The notes below the pieces were generated by a model. It had not been told where the DNA came from and searched no databases. It saw only the letters and a program-made list of their open reading frames with translations. From assembly GCA_024401645.1 (NCBI GenBank), contig JAKSKR010000011.1:1-64000 (forward strand): 64,000 nt of DNA, in the 5' to 3' direction. The DNA comes from Paludibacteraceae bacterium (GTDB taxonomy: Bacteria; Bacteroidota; Bacteroidia; Bacteroidales; Paludibacteraceae). The translations under genes were made by a program, and so were the position numbers. Below are positions 26,181-34,520 of the stretch, one piece after another. How positions within the stretch are numbered: position 1 is the first letter of the stretch; each line of letters opens with the position of its first letter.

Positions 26181-26969
26181 TTACCTAAATAGCTGTTTAA
26201 GCTTACCCAAGATGCGCTTGCGGCGTTGCCATGCCGCGTCGTGCCTTTGTTTCTGTGCCAACATGGCCGGCACCATTTGTTCCACATTGCCCCCCATGGC
26301 TACGGCATAGGCTTGCGCCACCACCTTGAACAGAGCCATGTTGCCAGTGAAGAGGGTCAGGTTCTCGAAGCAGACGCCAGGTGGCGGCACCTGCCCCTGT
26401 GGGTAGAACGTGATGCGGTTGATGTCGATGAGCGCGAAGCAGTATTGCCCGCCTTCGCCTTCCTGCCAAAGCACGTTGGTGGAATTGAGGTCGCGATGCA
26501 CGATGCCCGCCTTGTGCAAGCCGGCAACAAACCCGGCAAAGGCAACAGCCAGGCTGTTGCTGAAACCGTGGTCGGCACCGACGTCGAACCCCGCTTGAAG
26601 GGGCTGCCAGTAATTGGCTGCCGACACATAGTAGACCTGCTGCAACAAGCCGCCACCCCACACCTCGGCAAAAGCAAACGCACTGGGCGTGGACACCCCC
26701 CGCCGTTGCAGTTGGGAGGCGTTGTTAAAGGCCCTTACAGCCTTGTTCTGACGGAAAAACGAGTAGACAATGCGCTGGAAGAGCGAAAGCCGCCTAAAAC
26801 GCTTTACAACGACTGGCTGACCATTGAGGTTGAACGCCTTGATGGTGTTGCGCTGGTCGTGCAACAAATGGCCCTCCGCAGCGAAACGTTGCGGAAGGTT
26901 GGCAACAAATGCGGCAAAAGCCCCATCGGTCTTCTTACATTCGGCTATGGTAAACTTCAACTTCGACAT
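26181..26969 (-). CDS. Lipopolysaccharide kinase (Kdo/WaaP-like) family protein
   Basis: A 262-residue small-molecule kinase with a protein-kinase-like fold. The start at 26969 (MSKLKFTIAEC) is chosen because the longer frame runs back into the neighbouring gene. QPVVVKRFRRL carries the ATP-binding lysine, VHRDLNSTNVLW is the catalytic loop (Asp, Asn), and FALIDINRITF is the metal-binding segment. Relatives phosphorylate LPS core sugars. It is the last gene of a minus-strand run after two FISUMP proteins (17-base gap). Whether it acts on LPS here is inferred from family only. Confidence 0.82.
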   Translation of the reverse strand: MSKLKFTIAECKKTDGAFAAFVANLPQRFAAEGHLLHDQRNTIKAFNLNGQPVVVKRFRRLSLFQRIVYSFFRQNKAVRAFNNASQLQRRGVSTPSAFAFAEVWGGGLLQQVYYVSAANYWQPLQAGFDVGADHGFSNSLAVAFAGFVAGLHKAGIVHRDLNSTNVLWQEGEGGQYCFALIDINRITFYPQGQVPPPGVCFENLTLFTGNMALFKVVAQAYAVAMGGNVEQMVPAMLAQKQRHDAAWQRRKRILGKLKQLFR

Positions 26970-26986
26970 AATAGACAACACACATT

Positions 26987-28336
26987 CTACTCCCTTACAA
27001 CGGCACGCACCTGGCAACCAAGCCACCTGCTGTTGTTTTCGAAAAACAAATCCCTTTTTTGAAAAACGAAACTTTGAGCAGCGGAAGGAATGCCCACGCT
27101 GATATTTGAAGTCCAATAAGTGGGGGATTCTTTTGAAGCAGGGAAAACAATGACATTGCCATTCGTTCTAGAAACACCAAAATAACATGGCCTTCCTGTT
27201 GAATTGAAATTTTTGGCATAATGCCAAGTACAATATTGTTTCAATTCCATCCAATCACTTTTCCTTGGCAAACACCAAGACTTTCCTAATTTGGCAGATG
27301 CCGCATCGTCGGCTAGCTCAAGTATTTTCACCCCATCGTTCAGGTTGTACTTCTTGAAGTCTCCGTGACTCTGTTCGCACCATTTGTAGGTTTCCCACTT
27401 ATAGGTGTTTTTAGCCTTTGTCTCACCCCAAGCAAACAAAGAACCTGTAACGTAAGGCGAAGTTGAGCCAAGGTCGTTCACAGCCCACTTCCTACCACTT
27501 GGCAAACCAAGATCGACATATTTCCATTTTGAGACAGTACCACTAACAGAATAATATTCGGTAAAACTTTCGTACAAATTCACACCACTAAACTGCAGTT
27601 CCTCGCGTTTGCACTTCACGGTATATACTTCTAAAGCAGTCTTTCCAATAACCGGACGCACACAAAAGCCATAATACTTCTTGACTTTAATGCTATTGCC
27701 CGATATTTTATTGCTATTGTCCGATAGATAAAAACAAGTAGCAAGATCGTCTTTGCGGGACCAGTTCCTTGTCCAATAACAAGCATCTTTTCCGTTAAAC
27801 AAACCGTTGCAATCATAGCCACCGGAACACGGGAAAAAGATGGTGTTACCATTTATCGTTGAAACACCTTCATACCCATCGACACCCGAATTCTTATAGT
27901 TGGTCACCTTACGCCAATTGCACGCTTTAACCAAACGACTAAACTCATCGACAGTAGGAAGTTGCCACTTACCACCCCAAAGGGCATGAGCAACATCCCT
28001 GCCAACAATATCCACATCGCGCTCGTCGTCATACAACGCAGAATTCCAATTGTAGGTATCTTCACAAAACGAAGACTTCTCTTTCGGGTCGCCCCAAGCA
28101 TAGTACGTAGCAGAGTCGGTTTGGGAATGCGCCCCCACATTATAGACAGCCCATAAAGTGCCAACCCCCATATCGACATAGATGCGATTCTGGTGCATAC
28201 CGGAATAGTATTTCTTCTCACGAATTTCGACTTTAGTTTTAGAATCTTCCTTCTTGAAGTCTTTAACCACGTACCAAATGGCAGAACCCACAACAAGGAT
28301 TGCTCCTGCAATATAATCGGTTGTACCAAATTTCAT
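26987..28336 (-). CDS. FISUMP-domain protein 1 (membrane-anchored)
   Basis: A 449-residue protein starting MKFGTTDYIAGAILVVGSA, one N-terminal membrane helix, followed by two tandem FISUMP domains (Fibrobacter succinogenes major paralogous domain). Domain marks are YVDMGVGTLWAVYNVGA and YVDLGLPSGRKWAVNDLG at the start of each unit, FAWGE or YAWGD, WQLPT or WCLPR, and a closing VRPVI or VRAVV. Such proteins are thought to be surface or periplasmic and of unknown function. The ATG at 28336 is preferred over a TTG two codons upstream. The first 16 codons match those of the upstream gene almost exactly. Confidence 0.85.
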   Translation of the reverse strand: MKFGTTDYIAGAILVVGSAIWYVVKDFKKEDSKTKVEIREKKYYSGMHQNRIYVDMGVGTLWAVYNVGAHSQTDSATYYAWGDPKEKSSFCEDTYNWNSALYDDERDVDIVGRDVAHALWGGKWQLPTVDEFSRLVKACNWRKVTNYKNSGVDGYEGVSTINGNTIFFPCSGGYDCNGLFNGKDACYWTRNWSRKDDLATCFYLSDNSNKISGNSIKVKKYYGFCVRPVIGKTALEVYTVKCKREELQFSGVNLYESFTEYYSVSGTVSKWKYVDLGLPSGRKWAVNDLGSTSPYVTGSLFAWGETKAKNTYKWETYKWCEQSHGDFKKYNLNDGVKILELADDAASAKLGKSWCLPRKSDWMELKQYCTWHYAKNFNSTGRPCYFGVSRTNGNVIVFPASKESPTYWTSNISVGIPSAAQSFVFQKRDLFFENNSRWLGCQVRAVVRE

Positions 28337-28342
28337 AATCAA

Positions 28343-29836
28343 TTATTTTCTTAATGGAATATTTACAATGGGACGCACATGCATACCCTTGAAACGGTAG
28401 CTAGGCTTACGTTGCCAATAAGCCGGCGCATGGTTGACTGGCGCATCGAAGACATCAAAATAATAAGCTTCGGCAAGAAAGTTTTTACCTTTGCATAACG
28501 AAGATGTCCAATAAAATTCGTCTGAAACCTTAACATCAACATTGTTGGAGTTAACACCTGAAGTAGATGGGAAAAATATAGTTTTACCGTTCGTTTTCGA
28601 CGTGCCCAAGTAACCAAACACACCCGAATCGCTATAATCAACCCACTCCCACTCGCAGGCAGCCAATAAACGATTAAACTCCTCATCAGTAGGCATACGC
28701 CAATCACTACCCCATATTGATGTTGCAACGTCGTCCTTGGGTTCTAAAACCGTCAAATTGTCAACGTTGAGCACAGCACTAGCAGCATACTGCTCACTTG
28801 TAACATATTTAGTCAGACGATCTTCCGTTCCCCTCGACCACTTATAGGATTTCCAGCCCAACATAGTGGGCGAGTTAAGGTCCCTATCTACTGTCTCGCC
28901 CCAAATATAATAGTTGCCAGTTTGGGAAACATTACTTGCCCCCACAAGGTCCCTATCTACTGTCTCGCCCCAACTATAATAGTTGCCAGTTTGGTAAACA
29001 CTACTTGCCCCCACATTGCAAGTAGCCCAAAGTTCGCCATAAGGTAAGCCCAAGTCAACAAATGCATAGTTCCCAACATATTGATGGTCTGCATTTTCTT
29101 CTAAAAGCACTTCGAGAGCTGAATATTGGTAATCGGGAATATTGTCGGCGTCGTCATTCACGACAGCACGCACGCACATCCCTTTGAATTTGTCATCGTC
29201 AAGCAATAACCTGCAATTCTTATTGGCATAGAACATAACAGAATTGTCTGAATTGCCAAAGGTTGCGGAAGTCCAATAAGCACAATAGTCATTCTTTCCA
29301 TCTACGCCATCATTAATGAAACTACCGTCAGCCGGAAGAAAAATGGAACGTCCATTAATTAACGATTTGCCTAAAAGACCTTTAGAGTCTTTGGTTGTGC
29401 ATACCCATTTCCATGAACAGCTATTAATAAGCTCTTTCATCTGGCTGGCCGTTGGCATTTTCCAAGAACGTCCCCCCACACACCAAGCGACATCGTATTG
29501 AGGCAATAAAAAGCCGTGAGATTCAGAAGAACTTATAAAACGAATATTTGAAAGCTTATAATTAGAGGCCCGATAGTCATTTTTCGGTTTTACCTCGCCC
29601 CATGCAAAATGTTTCCCGACAGTCCGCCCGTTTTCATTGTATTTATTTCTTTCAACATTATGGACAGCCCAAAGGGTTCCACTTTTCAACCCCAAGTCAA
29701 CATAATCTATACCATCTATGGTATTGGTAACAGACACAGTGTCGGGATCAAACAAGCTGTTTTTCCATACAAACCAAATGACTGAACCCACAACAAGGAT
29801 TGCTCCTGCAATATAATCGGTTGTACCAAATTTCAT
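28343..29836 (-). CDS. FISUMP-domain protein 2 (membrane-anchored)
   Basis: A 497-residue paralogue of the next gene: the same MKFGTTDYIAGAILVVGSV membrane leader, then two FISUMP units (YVDLGLKSGTLWAVHNV and FVDLGLPYGELWATCNVGA). The second unit contains a 23-codon tandem duplication, so GNYYSWGETVDRDL is followed by GNYYIWGETVDRDL. The ATG at 29836 is chosen because it matches the paralogue. A promoter box (TAATTTTG) lies 30 bases upstream. Six bases separate its stop from the downstream start. Confidence 0.85.
   Translation of the reverse strand: MKFGTTDYIAGAILVVGSVIWFVWKNSLFDPDTVSVTNTIDGIDYVDLGLKSGTLWAVHNVERNKYNENGRTVGKHFAWGEVKPKNDYRASNYKLSNIRFISSSESHGFLLPQYDVAWCVGGRSWKMPTASQMKELINSCSWKWVCTTKDSKGLLGKSLINGRSIFLPADGSFINDGVDGKNDYCAYWTSATFGNSDNSVMFYANKNCRLLLDDDKFKGMCVRAVVNDDADNIPDYQYSALEVLLEENADHQYVGNYAFVDLGLPYGELWATCNVGASSVYQTGNYYSWGETVDRDLVGASNVSQTGNYYIWGETVDRDLNSPTMLGWKSYKWSRGTEDRLTKYVTSEQYAASAVLNVDNLTVLEPKDDVATSIWGSDWRMPTDEEFNRLLAACEWEWVDYSDSGVFGYLGTSKTNGKTIFFPSTSGVNSNNVDVKVSDEFYWTSSLCKGKNFLAEAYYFDVFDAPVNHAPAYWQRKPSYRFKGMHVRPIVNIPLRK
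28877..29014 (-). repeat. 69-bp in-frame tandem duplication inside FISUMP gene 2
   Basis: 28877-28945 and 28946-29014 are nearly identical and preserve the reading frame. They duplicate the SxxQTGNYYxWGETVDRDL strand pair of the FISUMP fold. Confidence 0.9.
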
Positions 29837-29865
29837 AAATAAAACACGAATAATCTCAACAACCA

Positions 29866-29873
29866 CAAAATTA
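29866..29873 (-). promoter_or_regulatory. -7 box of FISUMP operon
   Basis: The minus strand reads TAATTTTG, matching TAnnTTTG, 29 bases before the ATG at 29836. Confidence 0.6.
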
Positions 29874-29932
29874 GGGAAAAACAGAAGATAATTCATACAA
29901 AAAAACAGATGCGCCTATAAAGACATACCCAT

Positions 29933-30142
29933 TTACGAAAACTCTTCCTTAAAGAAGTCAAAAACATAGACCGGACTTTGAAAATAGAGACCGGTTTGCG
30001 GGTCTTCTATTTTCGCAAAAGTCTGTGACTTGTACAACTTATCCAAGGCTTCTATGGCAGTTAGATGGTATTCTGCCATTATCATGGGAATTAGATCTTC
30101 GCAAAGGGTTTCTATCAGAAATTGTCGGTCGGTTTGATTCAT
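29933..30142 (-). CDS. Small DUF3791-like operon partner
   Basis: A 69-residue protein (MNQTDRQFLIETLCEDL to VFDFFKEEFS), mostly helical, with no signal peptide. Its ATG overlaps the stop of an upstream remnant (ATGA). Proteins of this kind usually follow a DUF3990 gene in three-gene DUF3791/DUF3990 cassettes, which are suspected toxin-antitoxin-like modules. Here the central gene is missing. Function unknown. Confidence 0.7.
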   Translation of the reverse strand: MNQTDRQFLIETLCEDLIPMIMAEYHLTAIEALDKLYKSQTFAKIEDPQTGLYFQSPVYVFDFFKEEFS

Positions 30143-30201
30143 ATTTTTCTTAAGTGTTTAATAGCTTCTTCCGTACCAAAGAAGTATTGAATAGTCAAAT
30201 T
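30139..30201 (-). pseudogene. C-terminal remnant of a deleted DUF3990-like gene
   Basis: On the minus strand 20 codons plus a stop read NLTIQYFFGTEEAIKHLRKI*. The remnant follows the DUF3791 stop directly and ends with an ATGA overlap into the next gene. The ending resembles DUF3990 C-termini as I recall them (family recollection, not a search). The DUF3791 stop also has an ATGA, as if a second gene once started there. A deletion joining the start and the tail of the central gene explains both overlaps. Confidence 0.6.
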
Positions 30202-30426
30202 TCATGCTAGAGACCCTCCATTCTGCTTGCAGATTTTACACATGTCATCTACCGCATCTTCAATAGAGAGTGTATGTTCCGAGTCATAGCAATCATATAT
30301 AAACGCCAATCCGTTGTACTTCTGCAGGTAATTATAAGCAAACGCGTTGCAGACAGAGAACCTTTCCGCGAACGCACCTATACATGCTATATAGTATGAT
30401 ATCTTATTTTTTTCTTTCCTGTCCAT
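30202..30426 (-). CDS. DUF3791 family protein
   Basis: A 74-residue protein with the DUF3791 pattern: ISYYIACIGAFAERF, then AFAYNYLQKYNGLAFIYDCY and a closing IEDAVDDMCKICKQNGG. Members are found beside DUF3990 genes, in cassettes suspected to act as toxin-antitoxin pairs. It keeps a promoter box (30459-30466) and an intact frame, so an antidote-like partner may persist after loss of the toxin-like gene. That role is an inference. Confidence 0.75.
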   Translation of the reverse strand: MDRKEKNKISYYIACIGAFAERFSVCNAFAYNYLQKYNGLAFIYDCYDSEHTLSIEDAVDDMCKICKQNGGSLA

Positions 30427-30458
30427 ATCTTATTAACCTAACTTGACATTTACCAATA

Positions 30459-30466
30459 CAAATATA
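30459..30466 (-). promoter_or_regulatory. -7 box of DUF3791 operon
   Basis: The minus strand reads TATATTTG, 33 bases before the DUF3791 ATG. Confidence 0.55.
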
Positions 30467-30511
30467 GCTAATTAGCATAAATAAACAAAAAATGAGATGA
30501 CCACCACACGC

Positions 30512-30530
30512 CTATGGGTTGCACCCATAG
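30512..30530. repeat. REP-like palindrome
   Basis: CTATGGGT - TGC - ACCCATAG is a perfect 8-bp stem, followed by GTTGCAATGCGACTTGCAGG. The arrangement resembles REP-type elements scattered in Bacteroidetes genomes. No transposase is nearby. Confidence 0.5.
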
Positions 30531-30591
30531 CTATAAAAGGAAACGTTGCAATGCGACTTGCAGGGTTGGATGGGGATGTAGGTGTAAGGGC

Positions 30592-30630
30592 AAAAAAAAT
30601 TCCACTGCGGCAATGCCGCAGTGGAATTTA
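30592..30630 (-). terminator. Terminator of the etf/acyl-CoA dehydrogenase operon
   Basis: AAATTCCACTGCGGC - AAT - GCCGCAGTGGAATTT is a perfect 15-bp stem. The A-run on its left gives a U-run on the minus strand. Confidence 0.9.
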
Positions 30631-30651
30631 ATAAATTATGTTGCGCTAAAA

Positions 30652-32373
30652 TTATTCAGCAGCAGTTTCTACCTGACGGAAGTTAGGAAGAAGGGAAGCA
30701 TCGAACTTTGAAATGTAGTTGAAATGCTTTTCAATTTCGCTTTCAGCAAAACGAACGTAAACGTTAGCACTCTTGGCGAAGAGGTCTGGACGGTTGCTAG
30801 CATCCTTAATGATGAGCAAGCTCATGATACAGTCTGCAGCCATTTCGTACAAACGACGAGCCAAGAAGTCGTGCATTTCTTCGTTAGCAGCTTCGTTGAC
30901 CTTTGCAACAGCCTGTTCGTACTTTTCAACCATTGCCTTTGCTCTATCCTTCAAGCCTGCGAACTCTGGAGCAACCGATTCCTGCAAGTATTCGTTAAGC
31001 ACGTTGCTGTAGAAGCCAGAAGTTACGTAACGGATGGCAGCAACAGTCTGCAACTGGGTAGTACCTTCGTAGATAGAAGTGATACGAGCGTCGCGGTAAA
31101 TGCGCTGACAAGCATATTCGAGCATGAAACCTGAACCGCCGTGAATCTGGATGCAGTCGTAAGCGTTCTGGTTACAGTATTCAGAGTTCATACCCTTTGC
31201 AAGAGGAGTGAAGGCATCGGCCAACTTTGAGAAGGTCTTGCATTCCTTTCTTTCTTCAGGAGTGAGCTTACGGCTACGTTCAATATCTTCGAGCGCCTTG
31301 TAAACGTCGACGTAACGTGCGCACTGGTAGAACAAAGAACGACCAGCATCGAGCTTGGCCTTCATAAGGGCAAGCATGTCGTAAACAGCAGGGAAGTTGA
31401 TGATGGTCTTACCGAACTGAGCACGGTCCTTTGCATAAGCAAGGCCTTCGTTGTAAGCAGCCTGTGAAAGACCTACAGACTGTGCAGCGATACCCAAACG
31501 TGCACCGTTCATCAAAGACATAACGTATTTAATCAAACCGAGCTTGCGGTCGCCGCAAAGTTCAGCCTTGGCGTTCTTGTAAACCAATTCGCAAGTAGGT
31601 GAGCCGTGGATACCGAGCTTGTTCTCGATACGACGAACATCGACACCACCCTGGCGCTTGTCGTAGATGAACATAGACAAACCACGACCGTCTTTAGTGC
31701 CCTCTTCAGAACGAGCAAGAACGAGGTGGATGTCGGCGTCACCGTTAGTGATGAAGCGCTTGCAACCATTCAAAACCCAAGAGCCGTCTTCGAGCTGGGT
31801 AGCCTTCAACATAACGCGCTGCAAGTCAGAACCAGCATCTGGTTCAGTCAAGTCCATAGACATAGACTCACCTGCACAAACGCGAGGGATGAAACGGCTA
31901 CGCTGATCGTCGTTAGCGAATTCATAAAGGGTTTCGATACAGTCTTGCAAAGACCAGATGTTGCTGAAGCCAGCGTCGGCAGTAGCAACAAGTTCTGCAG
32001 CCATAACGTAAGGCACCATAGGGAAGTTAAGACCATTGTACTTGCGTGGCATGGTCATACCGTTCATACCTGCAGCCACCATAGCGTCTACGTTCTTCTG
32101 GGTGCCAGAAGCGTAACGTACGCGACCGTTTTCGCAGTGAGGGCCTTCTTCGTCAACGCCAGCAGCGTTCTGACCGATAATGTCGGCACTGATTTCACCT
32201 ACGATGTCAAGCACTCTGTCGTAAGAGTCCATTGCATCTTCGAAATCAACTGGAGCCTCATCGTATTTATCCTTATCTTCGAAACCGCGTTCCTTAAGTT
32301 CAACGATGCGCTGCATCATCGGATTATTCAAGTGGTACTTGAGTTCCGGGTTTTCATTATAAAAATTAGCCAT
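30652..32373 (-). CDS. Acyl-CoA dehydrogenase
   Basis: A 573-residue FAD-dependent dehydrogenase of the long class, with an extra C-terminal helical domain beyond about residue 450. Marks are MSMDLTEPDAGSDLQ (substrate/FAD loop), RFITNGDADIHLVLAR, GIHGSPTCELVY, the QNAYDCIQIHGGSGFMLEY helix, and SIYEGTTQLQ, whose glutamate is at the usual catalytic-base position. It oxidises an acyl-CoA to the enoyl-CoA and passes electrons to the ETF encoded just upstream. The 8-base gap to etfA supports one operon. Chain-length preference cannot be read from sequence. Confidence 0.93.
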   Translation of the reverse strand: MANFYNENPELKYHLNNPMMQRIVELKERGFEDKDKYDEAPVDFEDAMDSYDRVLDIVGEISADIIGQNAAGVDEEGPHCENGRVRYASGTQKNVDAMVAAGMNGMTMPRKYNGLNFPMVPYVMAAELVATADAGFSNIWSLQDCIETLYEFANDDQRSRFIPRVCAGESMSMDLTEPDAGSDLQRVMLKATQLEDGSWVLNGCKRFITNGDADIHLVLARSEEGTKDGRGLSMFIYDKRQGGVDVRRIENKLGIHGSPTCELVYKNAKAELCGDRKLGLIKYVMSLMNGARLGIAAQSVGLSQAAYNEGLAYAKDRAQFGKTIINFPAVYDMLALMKAKLDAGRSLFYQCARYVDVYKALEDIERSRKLTPEERKECKTFSKLADAFTPLAKGMNSEYCNQNAYDCIQIHGGSGFMLEYACQRIYRDARITSIYEGTTQLQTVAAIRYVTSGFYSNVLNEYLQESVAPEFAGLKDRAKAMVEKYEQAVAKVNEAANEEMHDFLARRLYEMAADCIMSLLIIKDASNRPDLFAKSANVYVRFAESEIEKHFNYISKFDASLLPNFRQVETAAE

Positions 32374-32381
32374 TGTCTAAA

Positions 32382-33425
32382 TTACTTGCTGTTCTGTTTG
32401 TAATACTTGATCATCTTAGGAAGCACCTCTTCAACAGTACCGTTGATAACGTAGTCGGCGATAGTGTTGATAGGAGCATTAGGGTCGTTGTTGATAGAGA
32501 TGATGATACCAGAGTCTTGCATACCTGCGATGTGCTGGATTTGACCAGAGATACCACAAGCGATGTAAACCTTTGGACGAACGGTAACACCAGTCTGACC
32601 GATCTGACGATCGTGATCAACGAAACCTGCATCGACAGCAGCACGAGAAGCACCAACTTCAGCGTGAAGTTCCTTTGCAAGTTCGAAAAGCATATTGAAG
32701 TTTTCCTTTGAGCCGACGCCATAACCACCAGCAACAACGATAGGAGCACCCTTAAGGTTGTGCTTTGCTTCTTCGACGTGACGATCGAGAACCTTAACAA
32801 CATATTCGGTAGCAGGAACGTACTTTGCAACATCGTGACGGATAACTTCGCCCTTGTAGTTAGCATCGACGATTTCCTTCTTCATAACACCTTCACGAAC
32901 GGTAGCCATCTGTGGGCGGTGTTCTGGGTTAACGATGGTAGCAACAATGTTACCACCGAAAGCAGGACGAATTTGGTAAAGCTTATCTTCGAAGTGCTTC
33001 TTGATAGGCTTCTTGTCTGCATCGAGACCGCAAATCATGTCGAAGTCGCCGATTTCAAGTTCTGTACAGTCAGCAGTAAGACCGCTGAACAAAGCAGAAG
33101 AAACACGAGGACCAAGGTCGCGACCAATAACGGTAGCACCCATCAAGCAGATTTGAGGATCTTCTTCCTTGAACAAGTTAACAAGGATAGCAGTGTGAGG
33201 GTTTGAAGTGTAAGGGAAGAGGCCTGGAGCATCGAACACATGCACCTTGTCGACGCCGAAAGGAAGCACCTGCTTCTCGACACCAGCGAGGTTAGCACCA
33301 GCGATGATACATTCCAACTGCACACCAAGAGTATTGGCAAGCTTACGACCCTTTGTCAAGAGTTCAAGAGAGACGTCCTTAACGGTAGTGCCCTCAATTT
33401 CGCAATAAACGTATACGCTATTCAT
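32382..33425 (-). CDS. etfA: Electron transfer flavoprotein alpha subunit
   Basis: A 347-residue protein. The N-terminal ETF domain starts VYVYCEIEGTTVKDVS. The C-terminal FAD-binding domain shows VVAGGYGVGSKENF, ASRAAVDAGFVDHDRQIGQT and YIACGISGQIQHIAGM, ending in NNDPNAPINTIADYVI. It forms a heterodimer with EtfB and carries electrons from the dehydrogenase. It lies 3 bases after etfB. Confidence 0.95.
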   Translation of the reverse strand: MNSVYVYCEIEGTTVKDVSLELLTKGRKLANTLGVQLECIIAGANLAGVEKQVLPFGVDKVHVFDAPGLFPYTSNPHTAILVNLFKEEDPQICLMGATVIGRDLGPRVSSALFSGLTADCTELEIGDFDMICGLDADKKPIKKHFEDKLYQIRPAFGGNIVATIVNPEHRPQMATVREGVMKKEIVDANYKGEVIRHDVAKYVPATEYVVKVLDRHVEEAKHNLKGAPIVVAGGYGVGSKENFNMLFELAKELHAEVGASRAAVDAGFVDHDRQIGQTGVTVRPKVYIACGISGQIQHIAGMQDSGIIISINNDPNAPINTIADYVINGTVEEVLPKMIKYYKQNSK

Positions 33426-33428
33426 ATC

Positions 33429-34310
33429 TTAACCAATAATCTTTTCGTTCAACAATTCAACCATCAAGCCTTCAATGTCGGCATCGCTGCCAGTCATTAC
33501 GCGGCTTTCCTTCGCCTTGAACACGATGTTCTTAACTTCCTTAACGTTTGTAGGCGAACCAGCCTTACCAACCTGGTTGAGGTCGGCGTCGATGTCGGCA
33601 GCACCCCACTGGTTGATGTTAAGGTATGGCTTTGCAGCAACCAAAGCAGCCATAGCTTCTGCCTTTTCTGCAGGACGTTCAGCAGGAACTGAAGCGTTCT
33701 TATACTTCATGACGCGCTTAGCGTTACGTGGGCGGCAAGGAGCAGCCGAACCGTTAACGGTAACAACGAGCGGAAGTGGAGCCTCGACAGTTTCAACACC
33801 GCCATCGATGTGGCGCTTGATGACAACCTTGCGAGCCTTTTCGTCGAGTGAAAGGATTTCTTCTGCATAAGTAACCTGAGTCAAACCAAGTTTCTCTGCA
33901 ATCTGTGGGCCTACCTGTGCGGTATCGCCGTCGATAGCCTGTCGACCACCAAGAATGATGTCGAACTTGCCAATCTTACGAATAGCCTGGCTTAATGTGT
34001 AGCTAGTAGCCAATGTGTCGGCACCACCAAGGCAACGGTCTGTTACAACGTAGCCAGCGTCAGCGCCACGGAAAAGTGATTCACGAACTACTTCAGCTGA
34101 CTTTGGAAGACCCATTGTAACAACTGAAATAGTAGAGCCTGGGAACTGGTCCTTAAGACGGAGTGCCTGCTCAAGTGCATTTAGGTCCTCTGGATTGAAC
34201 ACTGCAGGAAGGGCAGCACGGTTAATGGTGCCTTCTGGTGTCATGGCGTCTGGACCCACATTGCGGGTATCAGGTACCTGCTTGGCAAGTACGATAATGT
34301 TTAATGCCAT
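33429..34310 (-). CDS. etfB: Electron transfer flavoprotein beta subunit
   Basis: A 293-residue EtfB with the adenine-nucleotide-hold fold: IIVLAKQVPDTRNVG at the start, LNALEQALRLKD, GADAGYVVTDRCLGGADTLAT, and the signature ILGGRQAIDGDTAQVGPQIA. It is first in the etfB-etfA-dehydrogenase operon and is preceded by a promoter box at 34402. The length slightly exceeds the usual ~260 residues because of an extended C-terminus (about 240-293). Confidence 0.95.
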   Translation of the reverse strand: MALNIIVLAKQVPDTRNVGPDAMTPEGTINRAALPAVFNPEDLNALEQALRLKDQFPGSTISVVTMGLPKSAEVVRESLFRGADAGYVVTDRCLGGADTLATSYTLSQAIRKIGKFDIILGGRQAIDGDTAQVGPQIAEKLGLTQVTYAEEILSLDEKARKVVIKRHIDGGVETVEAPLPLVVTVNGSAAPCRPRNAKRVMKYKNASVPAERPAEKAEAMAALVAAKPYLNINQWGAADIDADLNQVGKAGSPTNVKEVKNIVFKAKESRVMTGSDADIEGLMVELLNEKIIG

Positions 34311-34401
34311 AAATAGTTATTAAATAATGTTTCTATCTTTCGTTTTATAAAAATTGTATTTGAAATTTATACCCTATTAGGGGTACAATTCAAAAATTTC
34401 A

Positions 34402-34409
34402 CAAATTTA
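34402..34409 (-). promoter_or_regulatory. -7 box of the etf operon
   Basis: The minus strand reads TAAATTTG with a TTTG about 21 bases upstream, near the usual -33 spacing. The leader is about 90 bases. Confidence 0.65.
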
Positions 34410-34520
34410 AGTATTTAGAACCAAAAAAATCAAACACTTTTGATGCTATTTTTGCGCCAATTGCACACATTTAGCAAAAGTGTGCATATTTTTAGTTTAT
34501 TTAATTGTTGTAAAAAAAGT

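Noticed and set aside
30427..30591. IS or transposase remnant near the REP-like palindrome
   Set aside because: No transposase frame or terminal inverted repeats were found, only a short palindrome.
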